Shown: positions 13,729 through 26,100 of the stretch, piece by piece
Position numbering within the stretch: the first letter of the stretch is position 1
Layout of the letters: the number at the start of each line of letters is the position of its first letter
Assembly (NCBI GenBank): GCA_023634235.1
Contig: JAMKCF010000007.1
Coordinates: forward strand, 3,514,001 to 3,578,000
Length of the DNA: 64,000 nt
Source of the DNA: Pisaster brevispinus
Taxonomy: Eukaryota > Echinodermata > Asteroidea > Forcipulatida > Asteriidae
Direction of reading: 5' to 3'
Made by a program: the position numbers and the translations under genes
The notes under the pieces: model-generated
Told to the model about the DNA's origin: nothing
What the model saw: the letters and a program-made list of their open reading frames with translations, nothing else
The model's database searches: none

Positions 13729-14018
13729 AAAAAATGAGAAGACATCTGAAGTTTAGTTGTCCAAAAACATGTTTGTTTTGTTTTCAAGAGGCTGAGAGAC
13801 TTTGAGTACTTTTTGAATAATGAGCATTTAGCGTTGGTTGCTAGGCCCCCATACGAGTTTACTTAGTGTGGGTGGGTGCACCACACTAAATAAACTTCCC
13901 TAAGCAACCAATGCTTAATGCTAAAATATTCTTAAATACTCTAAACTGTCTCAGCCTCTCGAAAACCTATCAAATATATTTTCGGACAACTAAACTTCAG
14001 ATTTCCTTTCAATTTTTT
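13729..14018. repeat. Foldback (palindromic) MITE
   Basis: Arms of about 145 bases pair across a centre near 13870. CTGAAGTTTAGTTGTCC at the left matches the reverse complement of GGACAACTAAACTTCAG at the right. Further in, AAGAGGCTGAGA matches TCTCAGCCTCT with one base difference. The very ends (AAAAAATGAGAAG and its partner) also pair, with mismatches. Confidence 0.8.
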
Positions 14019-17000
14019 CGAATTTCAGACGTTTGAAAGTTTTCATGAAGCATCCCTTCACTTCCCAAGCCAAATTGGACCAACTTTATTGCCTAAATTT
14101 ATCAAGTTTCCTCAAAGTGTAAGTAAAAAAACAACAGGTTGTGTTAGACTGTCATAAGTACACAATCCAAGATCCCCGTCAAAAAAATTATCCAAAAACG
14201 TCGGTTTATAAATGATGATTAGTTTGGCTCACGAATTCGGGCATATTTGGTGTAGAGCACCAAAAACAAATAATAAACAAAACGATGCTGTAAAGACCTC
14301 TGTAGACACAGAAATGGCTCTCTTTTTTCTTTTCTTGTTTGGACACTTAATAATAAGGTTATAATTCCTCATGTCAGTTCGTCTTTGTACACGTTTTTGC
14401 ACTCACCTTGAAATCATAATCTCTATAAACACATTAAACGTGTTTTTTTTTTAAACTTCCCTTAGAAAATGGATGCGTTGGATTCAACAAAAATTACTCG
14501 TTTAAGATTTGACATTGCATGCAATCACTTGACCACTAAAAATTGATGACGGTATTTCTTTTCTTTTCTTTTTTCCCCCCTTTTTTCTTGTTTATGTTTT
14601 CTTTTTTAAGGACCCTCTAAATATAGTTAATGAAAACCTTGGACCGTTCTAACCCTGTCAGTCTCGACACTCTGACATCAAATCATTGCAAATAATCATC
14701 GTTCAGACAAGATTATTATTCAAGATGCATAGTGATTACTTTTGAAGCTTTCGGAATAGAATTTGTAGTTTACGAGCTAATGACTATTCAAACAAGAGTT
14801 GGACTTCTTTGACGACTTGTGAATCAGAAAAAAAAATACGCCCCAAAAACATGGCCATATAGTTAATGCATTACATTTCGTGAATGTATCAAAACGTCAA
14901 CCACTTTGTGGCAACAACAAACATGCAAATAATAGGCCGACCAATGATTCTCCTTCCCTTAAGACCAATCACGATTGTGAACACCGCCATAAATTCCAGA
15001 CACAATGAGTTCACATCTGGTTACCCAGGTGGACGCGGTTAATTGACATGGTGGGCGGGGCTGGTGAAGCTACTGCTGAAAAAGAGCGACTCGGCGGCCA
15101 TTTTGTTTTCCAATTCACAAGTACCAAAATACACTAATAACAATGTTTTTAGTCATAACAATAAAAGCAGCAGCACTCTTACAAAAATGACAAACTATAC
15201 ACAGTACGAATTTGCCTTAAAAAAACATGATACATGTACACTGTACATTCATTCGGGTGTTCTTGAATAAATACATTTTTAGAGTATAACAAGGGAGAAG
15301 GTGTCTAGATTTATTTAAAATTTTCACCGAGTTAACGCTTAGACTGTAAGTTTTAGTTAGGCCTATGTTTATTATAAAGAATATATTCATAGCAGTGGAC
15401 TTTGAAATAAATAGTCTTTACCTTTCAGGTTCATGGGCTTAATTACAGCAACACACCTTCCGTTCACTCTTGGTTGTACATGCGACGGCAGTAGCAGTCA
15501 TCCTTTCTGGGCTGGGTGATCCCCCTGTAGCTCTCCTCGCGCTGGGCTGTGTGATGTAAGCTCTGGTACCGTGGGCGTGTGATTTAGTTCTGGTCACACA
15601 GGTCCGGTTCGTCTTCTCTGGTCATGTGCTGGTAGGGGCACGATGTTCAGTATTACGTCTTCGCCTATCAAGTTTTCTTTCGAAAATCCCTTCCATCACT
15701 AGGCGTACTACAACTTACAAGTGCGATTGAAGCCATCCTAACGGGTTCGAAAAGCAGCTGAAAGCTCAACAGAGAAAAAAGTCTGTCGTTGGTCATCTTC
15801 AAAGAAGAGAAAGCAATGGGTCTTTCCTGGAGCTCTCCGGGTCCCTCGCAGCTCAACATCAATGGTCGTCAATTTCGTAGTCTATCTTCAGTACTCTCAA
15901 GTCTGTCTTTAGCGACTTAACTAATGGAACAATCCACACAAGCTGAAGAATATTGACAATTTGCTAATAACCTAATCAGAAGACAGACAGAGCAGGCAGT
16001 GTTTTTGTATAGACGAGCAAGTTCAGAGCCGTGTGTCTGGTCCGTTGTTGCCGTGTAAAACTACAGCACCTGTGCTCACTATAGCTGTCATCGATAGCGC
16101 GTCATTGTATAAAAGTATTACAAACCTCGAAACGTCTCGTTTGCATAACAAAAAGATTTGCATAAAGTTTGGGACAGTCTTGGCTCAAAGAACGCAGGGA
16201 ATTTGCAAGGGGCAAATAACGTGTGTTGTTTCAGCCTCACGGTTTGGTACTTCAGAATATTTTTCCCAAAATATGCAAGGACGTGATGGTTGCATTTTGC
16301 TGAACCAAGTATTATTATTTAAATACTCTTTTTCAATAAAAGTGCTGGGTAATAAACCACACAAAGGTAAACTGACTGGGTAGCCTATGTATCGAAAACT
16401 GGGCGTGATCCCTGGCTATATACAGCAGTATACAGTTCTGGCTGGAGCCCCCGAACAAAGATATTGACAAAATAGGGAGACCACCAGTTGGATTTCCACC
16501 ACTATTAAAAAACTCCCTTGATCGACTAAATTGGCAAGACTCTATCTTGGGCACAGGTAACGTCGGCCTACACCTTTTGGCAAAAAAGAACCATTTTTAG
16601 AGAGCTAGTCGAAGTCTTCCCCGAATAATCCAGGGTGAAGTTCAAAATCCCGGGAGTACACTAATGGACCGGTTTGGAGGGTTTTTTCAACAATAGCCAT
16701 AGCCTATGATCTTCAAATCTTTGATTAACTGAAACTTTGTGGGTTTGGGAGCTTACATGTAATTAATGACCAGGCTCCGCGCCATTTTAATAATGAGGTT
16801 CCATATAGAACTTGCTATTTCGAGAAATATTATTTCTAGGGAAGGACACAATCTTGCGAGAGATTGAAATATTTATTTCCGGGAAGGAAATACTATTTCG
16901 ACGGAAGGGGTGGAATTGTCTCTTAGGGGTCCGTACTTGTTGGTATCATCACCGAATTAAAATTGCATTAATTGTTGTTAATGAATTTTTAATGATATCA

Positions 17001-18300
17001 ATGAGCGCGTGGATGATATTTCAACATCCCATCAACTCTTTGTAAGATCAAGAGTTGTGATGTCATTTTTAATACAACTAAACAGAGAAGTGGATACATG
17101 GGTGGGATCCTGCTAAATATTCAAAAATACTTTTAAAATACTTTTAATAGATGTCTATATAACAGCTTTTTACAGTAAAGGGAAAATTATCCAATGACGA
17201 TCTTCAACGTTAATCGTCTGCTCAATTTGAAATGGAAAGTCCCAAGGCCCGTCGAGTTATTCTCGCTCCAAACAAATAGGATACACCTGACTTTGTGTAA
17301 ATTTTCAAACGTCCCAGCATCAATCTTGAAAGAAATGTTCTTATACACCTCTCGGCAAATAGCACCATTTTTCCTCAGGGCCTACGTCATCCAAAATATC
17401 TCAAGTTGGAAGTCAACTTCCCCAGGTCACAACTTGGCAAATTTTTTACACTGTACTGTTATTTGGCTCACAAATCTGTCTAGTAAAGAATATTTTGCTA
17501 CAAAATCTGTTTAAATGCCGTCGCTCTGTTTTCTCCCTATTCAGTGACTTCATGTGAACAGCTACTACCGGGCGTAGACAGGGCGCATTTTTGGCGAGAC
17601 GCGGGGATAGAAAACGATGGGTCCTCCACGACCATAGCAGATGTAGACTCACCAAAAAGGGTGACGTTTGAATGCTGTCATTATCATGAAGTGAATTCTA
17701 CTTCATTATTCAGTGATAATTACCTAAAAGCGGTATCACATAACTGACAAGGACGATGGTTGTTTATTCATCTTGACCAAAGTGGGCAGTTTTTACATGT
17801 GGCATAGGCATTCTTCTATAATTATGATACTCGTCTACCACACATGACAGTGTCAGGGTGCTGGTGTAACCTTTTTTGTTATCATCGTCGACACTGACAA
17901 ACCGGGAAACCACAGGAGGGTCACACCAAACTAAAAGTCTGCCCCCGGGATCGATGCTTGGTCTGGAGTGACCTTAATTTCAAGATTTTACCAACATTTG
18001 ATCAAAATCGACCGAAAAATATATCAATCTTAGTTCTTTGTGAAACCGGCCTCAGGAATCATGCTAATTATTTACTATGGGAGGAATATATCATATATCT
18101 GCTTCCGAAATGGAACTGACCAATGATTTGAAGCTTCCTACACGCATGTTTTCAATGGACTGCATTTTATACATTGGGTTTATTAAAAATGTTCCTAGAC
18201 CTTAATGTTTGCGCCCTTAATCTGAAAATCATTGGTCCACCCCTAATACTGAGTACATGTACTACAGAAAATACACTCACGAACTGACACTGTCAATCTG
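14019..18300. other. Noncoding stretch downstream of importin-alpha gene
   Basis: AT-rich with scattered T-runs. The block 15430-15900 and a CpG-containing block at 17520-17650 have higher GC, but I find no exon with splice sites in either. Open frames at 16033-16383 and 17194-17514 lack any family resemblance. Confidence 0.35.
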
Positions 18301-18312
18301 TGTTACAAAACA

Positions 18313-18318
18313 TTTATT
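18313..18318 (-). terminator. Candidate polyadenylation signal of the importin-alpha gene
   Basis: AATAAA on the minus strand, about 1.73 kb after the stop codon, followed by a TG-rich stretch (TTGACAGTGTCAGTTCGTG) typical of downstream elements. Another AATAAA further down (near 18180) is possible. Confidence 0.45.
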
Positions 18319-20048
18319 CTTCAAACAAAATAATTTTGTGAAGTACAGTAATAGATTGCTGGTAAAAAGTTACATCAAACCACATGTCCTTATATATACA
18401 TGATGTATGGTGATATCATTACCATTCTTTAACCAGTACAATATAGAATTTATGTACAATATGAATGTACAGTGGCTTTGTACAGCTGGCTATGTACAGC
18501 AAAAAATATCGCTGCAATGGGAAAGTTGACACAAAACTGAAATCAGATTTTTCCTTACAGTACACAGATTGCAGTTAATGCAAAATAGCTGAAAAAACGT
18601 GTACAGATACATTGTCAACAATGTAGAATGGGGCAAGTTTGGAGATTTAAAGTTGTCTTGTGAATCAAGTTTCAACAAAAAAAATTATTTTCGAGACGTT
18701 TATGTACATTATCTCATTCCAGAATTTGCCCAAAAAATGTTTGTGTACAATTTCTTGATTAAATTTACCATAAAGTACTTTTGCCTTTACCATTTGGTTG
18801 CTCATAGCATAACTATATCTTCTTAAAATTTTGATTTCAAACACAATTTTATAATTTTAGTTTTTTAAACTAAGGCTCGACTAAATCTTCTTTCAATGCC
18901 TTCCATCACATGTATAATTTCTAGTCTTTAGACCTGCAACAATTAACAAACATACAGCAACTATGAAAAACAAGTTTGAACATAACTGGAACTTTTCTAT
19001 CATGATCGTCACCGTTGAGTGTCGTACAAACAAAATCAATTTATAGTCATCAGTGATGTAAATCGAAAAAAAGAAAACAAAGGAAAAACAATTTTTGAAA
19101 TTTTTGAAATTGAGATACTGAGTACCAGCCTTGCATTGTTCACTTCACATGTTACACTACAGCAATGAACGTGGCAAGGTGAACGATGGGTTCACCATAA
19201 TCTCTGAATACCCTGAGACTGTCGCTAGTTTACAAAATAAATGACTTTTTACATTCCAAGACATTTCCTGGCAGGCAACTAGCCATAAGAGAAATGTCAT
19301 ACTTAGTACCATAATTGCAACAAAAAATCGAAACTGTAAAAACAGCTGTCAATTTTTTGACATAATGTACCCTTTTCAAAATGCAAGATTTTGTGTTTTC
19401 TTTCGTCGAGCTGTGTAAAAATCGTACCTGCAGTAAGTCCAGGCTCTGTGGCTTTTTTGTTGTTGAAACATTGTAATGTCAAATAAACATGGCTTCTATA
19501 AAATTAACTAAATTTATCCCAAACCACTGTGAAGTATAAAACATCGTGCATGGCCAAACCAAGGTTTGGACCAAATTCAGTCTCATCCAGATCCAGAAAG
19601 AAAAGGCTGCACCAGTTTTTTTTCCCTCAATAATATTTCAAATAATAAGATTTTTGTATTTTTTTGTAAAACATGGTAAGTTACCAAAATTACAACTCTG
19701 TGTCGAATTTAGCTAGCAACATTCAACTAAGTGGCTCACCCACACTGTATCCCCCCTTAAGTTTCAAGTTACAGGGTGGATTTGCCTCTCTTAAGGAAGA
19801 AAACACAACATTGAAGATGTTTTAAGTTACACTGTAGGATGTCACAATAAATAACAAAATGTTCAAGTCACTGTTCAAGTATCAGATACTTGTAAACCAA
19901 GTTCAGCATTTTGACGTAAAGTTAACGGTCACAGAGTTGCTCAAGCAGAAGTAGAAGGTTTCAAGACATCTCATAATTACGACTGATAATACAAACTGTA
20001 CAGAATACAAAGTGAGTGGGGCTCAAGGGTCATCACCACGAAGACAGA
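18319..20048 (-). other. 3' UTR of the importin-alpha gene
   Basis: No coding exon is seen between the stop codon and the candidate polyadenylation signal. On the transcript strand it carries four exact UGUANAUA (Pumilio-type) sites within 320 bases: at 18393-18400, 18451-18458, 18491-18498 and 18701-18708. Its length and extent are inferred from the polyadenylation signal. Confidence 0.45.
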
Positions 20049-20138
20049 TCAGATAGCAATGGGCGTGTTGGACACCACAGGATTGAACTCAAACTCATTC
20101 TCCGTTGTCTGTGGCGCTAGGTCTGTGTTTTCCTCACC
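20049..20138 (-). CDS. KPNA2: Importin-alpha exon 12 (C-terminal tail)
   Basis: The acceptor CCCCCAG opens 29 codons plus TGA (20051-20049). It is acidic and poorly conserved, as in other family members (residues 487-515). Confidence 0.9.
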   Translation of the reverse strand, partial: GEENTDLAPQTTENEFEFNPVVSNTPIAI

Positions 20139-23100
20139 CTGGGGGAAGAATACAATGAAATAAAATAAAGATGAATAGTTTTAAACGACTGCTGTTATTA
20201 CTTTATAGCCGATGCTATTTGAAAGCAATCCAAACTGAAGACTTGCAAAGCCCAAAGTATACAGTGCCTATCATACATCAGTGTATGAAGGCTGTGGTCA
20301 AATTACTTGTTTTTCACAGATTTATTACACTAGTTAAAACTGAAAGTACTCATGACTGTGCCCTACCACAACACAAACTATGAGGAAAAATTCAACACAG
20401 GTCATTATTTATGAAAGCCTTAGATTACCAAAGTGGACCTACATTCAAACAAACATCAAATAAATGAAGCAGACCGACCATGCCATGGACAGACGTCAAA
20501 CACTTGCATGCATTGAATGGTCGTAAAAGTGCAAAAAGGAATGTCAAACAAAATGCTCAGTGCAAAAATAAAACACCCAACCCCCCCAAAAAAACCGCAA
20601 TATCTTGGAGTGGTACTTGTTTAATGTGTAAATCCAGGCTAGTTTTAAGCAAGATACGCTTTTGCAATGACACAACGATATGATCTTGAGTTTTATTTTT
20701 ACTTTCTGCACTCATCATAACAACAATCCTCTCCTATTTCCCAAAACAAATTCAGAGGTTGACAAAAATTAGATTTGTAGATGCCCCTAGATTACACTGA
20801 CTTGCATCTGGAACCAAACCAATTCACCCATATACCATGGACACAAATCCGAGGCTGACTTACCGGTTCTGAGAAGTACTTTTCAATGATCTCGACGGCA
20901 GCCTCATACACACTCTGCTGTTTGTGCTCCTGAAGGTTCTCCAGTTTTTCAATTCCTTCGCATTCCTCAATCATCAGGCAAACAGTCTCAAGCTGATCAA
21001 GCTGCTTAGCCGCCTGCAATTTGAAAGAGAGTCACTGTCAAGTACTTAGCAATACAATCAGGAATGAGAGAACATTTTTGAGGCATTGCATGGTGAGGTA
21101 TCAATGTATATTCGGTTTGCGGTAACACCATGTGTATATCTACCTTGCTGTCTAAAATTGCTCTTTGGGAACTAGGTCTTGCTTTATTCTACTGCCACGG
21201 TGTAGATTTTGGAATTTCGGGAGACGACTTAGTTCTGAGAAGAACTATCCTGCTTATTAACTACTACCTGGGCAGAAGGTAGGAAATCGGCTGGCACTAC
21301 TACTTTCGCTCAGTGGATCGAGGGGACTTCTTGTTATTAACTTCAAAGTTCATGGTGCCAAACAAGATCGTACGAGATTTAAGTATCCATAATTGAGTGA
21401 ATACAATACAAAGATAAACCATAAAAGGCAGTCTATCATATGTTCAGTGGGATAAATCAATGTACGTCCGTGGCAGAAGTGAGCTAGTGTTTGAGTATAT
21501 TTTGGAGCATTTCATATTGGTACGTACCAGGAGAATGTTATTGATAGCCTCCAGTATGACATGAATGATCTTTGCATCCTGCACGGTGAGGAGGTTACAC
21601 AGTGGCTTGAGGCATCCGGCCTGGACAGCATGGACGATGTGCTCCACGCTACCACCAGAGGTCAGATTCGTCACTGCCCAGCAGGCTTCCTTCTGGCTCT
21701 TGAAGTCACCCTGGGTCAAATGTCAGTGGAGACAAGTTTTACAACGATGGACATTTAAAATAGGAAACATTCTATTCAATTACAACTTAGGATTTGCTTT
21801 CACTGATGTGAATGTACATTATAAAAATTTAAAAAAATCTTTTTTCTTTATCTTTCTACTTAGTTTCATAAAGGTACCACTTAACTATAAAAAACGAATG
21901 TAAACATCCAAAACAATAATTCATCGACCAATCAATCAAATCAGTCAATCAATGAAACAGGGTTTATTTCAGCAATTAATCTTCAAGCAAAATTGAATTT
22001 TTGTGATATTAATCTATGGTATATTAGCCACACACCCTGCATAATATGCTTTTCTAACTCCAGGTAATATGCTATTTTAAGCAACAACTTTAAGTTTGCT
22101 GGAAGATAATTTCATTCACACATGCACTCGAGGAATGCAGAAAAATACAGCAAGTCTGTGTCCCAAATATATCCAACTCTGCCTTCGATATGAGATGCAA
22201 AACAATATTGTTTTCATATTCCACATATGCACTTGAGTGACAACTAAAAGTATTACCAAGGGATCACTCTTTATTATAGGAAGGCATTAGAGTGGATGAA
22301 ACTGATAAATCTGCAAACACTACCAGAGGGTTTGGAGGCTACCAAAAACCATGCCACAACATGTATCATTGGTAGTATTCTGTGCTTAATGGTTAAAGGG
22401 TAGGGGGCAAGCACCTTACAGTAGAAAGAAAAAGATACAACTTTTTTTCAATTGTGCCAGTTTTCCCTACCTTCAACATGACATCAATGAGAGGTCCTAG
22501 AAGACCTGCTTTGATGACCTCATCGATCTGTGTGACGTTGCCGGCGGTGATGTTACTGATCATCCAGCAAGATTCCTTTTGGATGTTGTTCTTGGGGTGG
22601 CGAAGAAGGCTTGCCATGACTGGGAGGACACCCTTCTCCACGACCACCTGTGAAAAGCACAAATTCAATTTCAGTTAAGGGTGAACACATTAAGTCTTTT
22701 CAGTGAAATTAGCAACTTCTGTACTCAAAGGGCAATTCCTAAACTTTTAATCGTAATAGTTACAGGGTATCTGCACACTTCAAAAAGAAAAATTTAAGAC
22801 TTTTAATGCCACCCTGAACAAAAATTATGACCAAACATAAGTGAATAAAGCAGGGGAGAAACAGCTCTACCAAATCATGATTCAACCATTTTTTTAAAGA
22901 CCTCAAACAACCGAATGTTATAGTTTTTGTATACTTCTTATGGCCTTAAATTTGGATAGTTCAATTTAAGACTTGTCAATACTTTTTAAGAATCTGCAGA
23001 AACCCTGAGTTCAAAGTCCAAGTCTAGCATCACTAGTTTGTTTCAACTGAAATCTTGACTTAGATGAAATGAAGCTTACCTGAGTCTGTTCATCAGTTCC

Positions 23101-26100
23101 TGTCACAATGTTTCCAAGGGTCCGTAGAGTCGGTGTCTGCAATCCCAAAAAAGTGGGATATTTTAAATGAGGCAAAATTAATTCTAAACAACTTTGTGTT
23201 GGAATTCTTAGGACATCAACTTCCTAAGATAACACATAGTCCCGCCAAACCAAATAGATAAGTGACTCAAGGTTGCCCCAAATAATTTTTATCATAACAT
23301 TTACATTAGGTTCGGCTCATGACAAGATCCATGTCTGAAACCAAGACACTCCAGAGTCGTTCCAACTGACTGCAACAGTCGATCTTTCGACTTCCAGCGC
23401 GTTCAGTCGCTAATAACTGTTTCAGACATCAAAATTTTCCTGAACTTAATTCAAGAAATTGGTTTGGCGAGACTCTAGAGTGCCTCTGAACCGGGTTTTA
23501 CTTTGCTATGCATAATGTAGAGAAAAAAAATTTCCAACACTTGGAGCATTTGGTGAACCAGATTGATATTGCTCAGAACAAACACAAAAATGGTAAAGAT
23601 TTTGTGTTCAGTTGTTAGAGAAGAATCCAAGAAGACCTACCACTACAGAGAGTTCTTCACATGCAAGGAGCTGCACTAGTCTGGGAACGACACCCGATCG
23701 CACCACATGCTGAAGAGAGAAAAACAAGAGAGTAGGGTCATAAAATGATGCCGTCACGTCAGTGCAGTCTCGGCGAGTACTTGTTTTGTGTCACGTACAT
23801 CTGGGCTTTTGATGCTAATTATATACGTTTTGACAAATTTTTTAGCTAGCATGTAATGTGTGCTATTTTATGAGACAAAATGTTTTTGCACTGACATAAT
23901 GCTACTGTAGTCCAAGACTAAGCAAAGTGTTAAATTAAAGTACGCATAATCCAGAACCTGCCTGGTTAGTGTGAAGAGACCCTGACACAAGTAGTAAAAA
24001 TATTCAAACACTGATGTGAAGTGCTTCAATAGATCCCTTGCATTAGCCACCTTCACCGACAAAAATATCAAATAATAGGCCTACTTGCACGCATGTGTGC
24101 GCTGTGCACAACTCGTGGCCAAAGATGGGTGCACAACTATTAGCCACAGGTAGGTCTTCATTAACCTCGATGAGAGCGCTGTTTGGGCTTGTGACATCAT
24201 ATGCAAGGGGTCTTTCAAAAGAAATGATAAAGTCAACAAATCCATTACAAGTGGCTAATCACTTGTAGTTTGATTGATGTAACCACTGTGGTACATTTAA
24301 TGAGTCCATGCTTAGAGCAAATTTCTCCGGTAAGCAAAAATAAGCTGGGAAACAAGTCTATAACAAGTAACCTATTTCTGCTAAGCAAGATATTTTTGTA
24401 CTAAGAGCTTCAATGCAAGGCAATTTGAGCCATGTTGGTTCAACAAAACTTTCAATTGAAACTTGCTCTTTGCTTTTAAAGGTTTACTATACTCACATCA
24501 ATTCTAATGTTTGTTCCATCAGTGAGGTACGACAAGGCCCAGCAGGCATCAGCAAGGACCTCCTTGTCGCAGTTATAGATGAGGGAGCCCAGGGCAGGAA
24601 GGACACCGACAACAACCTCCTCAGGTGGGTAGGGGTTCTTGTTACGGCAAAGATTGGACACGGTCCAACAGATGTTACGAAGGAAGTTGGTCTGGATTGG
24701 GAAAACAACAAAATATTATTAATAACAGCAAAGTTTCAGAGCAGGTTTGTTTTGTTGAAAAGCAAATTCTGCAATCTGCATTTTGATCACTTACAATTGT
24801 TTGCAGCGTTAACGAGAAAGAAACGAGAATCCATCCACGTTTAGCCTGGTTACAGTGGGTACCGGCTGCATCTCTGGCCGTAGCAATCACAAACGGACAC
24901 CACAGAAATTTGAATCTTCAAAACTTGCCTTGAGGTAAGTTTTGAAGAATTAATTTGTTTTGCCATGTACTTTTAATAATTTCTTATCAACAGGGGCATT
25001 TCAAAAGAAATGACTTTGTAGGATGCTTGGGGCCTACTATCATTATCATCTTAAAACAATGGGGCTTTTAGATAAAAATTACAAAATTTAGAGGGGGGGG
25101 GTTTTAGCAAAGTATGACCCTACTTAATGTACTTTTAACAATTTCCCTGATTTTTATGAGGGCCACAAAAATCAGATTTGAGGAAGAATATTAGGTCTGC
25201 AAGGAATATCATAACTTAAACTTACACGTACATGCACCGTACAAGTACATATTGCAAAGAACAAACTTTCCTAAGTCCTTTTTTCTGCTTAATTGTTTGC
25301 TAAGTGTTATCACAGTTTGTTCAAAATGAACAGTGATTTGTAACATAATTGTTTACCGGCGTATTTGGAGTGATGAGCTGCAGAAGAGGGTTTAGCACTC
25401 CGTGTCTGATGACCTCATCCCTTAATGCTGGTCCGTCACCTAAGAGGAAAGAAAAGCAAGGGAAAAAATTCCATTTGTGACCTAGAACTCCAGATGCTGG
25501 TTTTAATGAGCAAACTGAACAACTTTTAGAGTGTATCGGGCCTAGAAGTTTCGGCTTACATCTCAAAAACTGAAATTTATGACTGCCTACTTGGGATCTG
25601 AAAACATATTAACTGAAGCTTTTTTTATAGAAAGACTTGTTTTGTTTTTTTATAGCTAGACAATCGCTCATTGTAATGTATGATGAAATTAACATTACTC
25701 TGCATGAAAAACTTGTTAAATTTCAAAATCTAAACGGTTCTTTGTGCAAGGATGAAGAGAAACCCTAGCGTGCAAAATTAATGGTAAAAAGCTAAATAGC
25801 TAATTATTAAAGACTATTTAGCCAAATATTGCTGATTCTTAGGTTGTGTGTAGAATTTGATAACAAACATCAATGATAAGGGACTTGTTTGATGATACAG
25901 GCATGGTCCATGGTGGTCCTACATGTACAAATGGTGATTTATTTTTATTTTTTTAAATAGACATTTCAGACTATTATGCCATCATTTTACCCAAGGGCAA
26001 AACTAACCAGGAATAAGACTAATCACTAAAATAGGACAAATATGAAGCCTGATGATAAAACTATTGTCAAAATTCTGTTATTTTCAGTACCTGCAATGTT

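Noticed and set aside
24413..24844. 143-codon plus-strand frame
   Set aside because: Shadow of importin-alpha exon 6 on the opposite strand.
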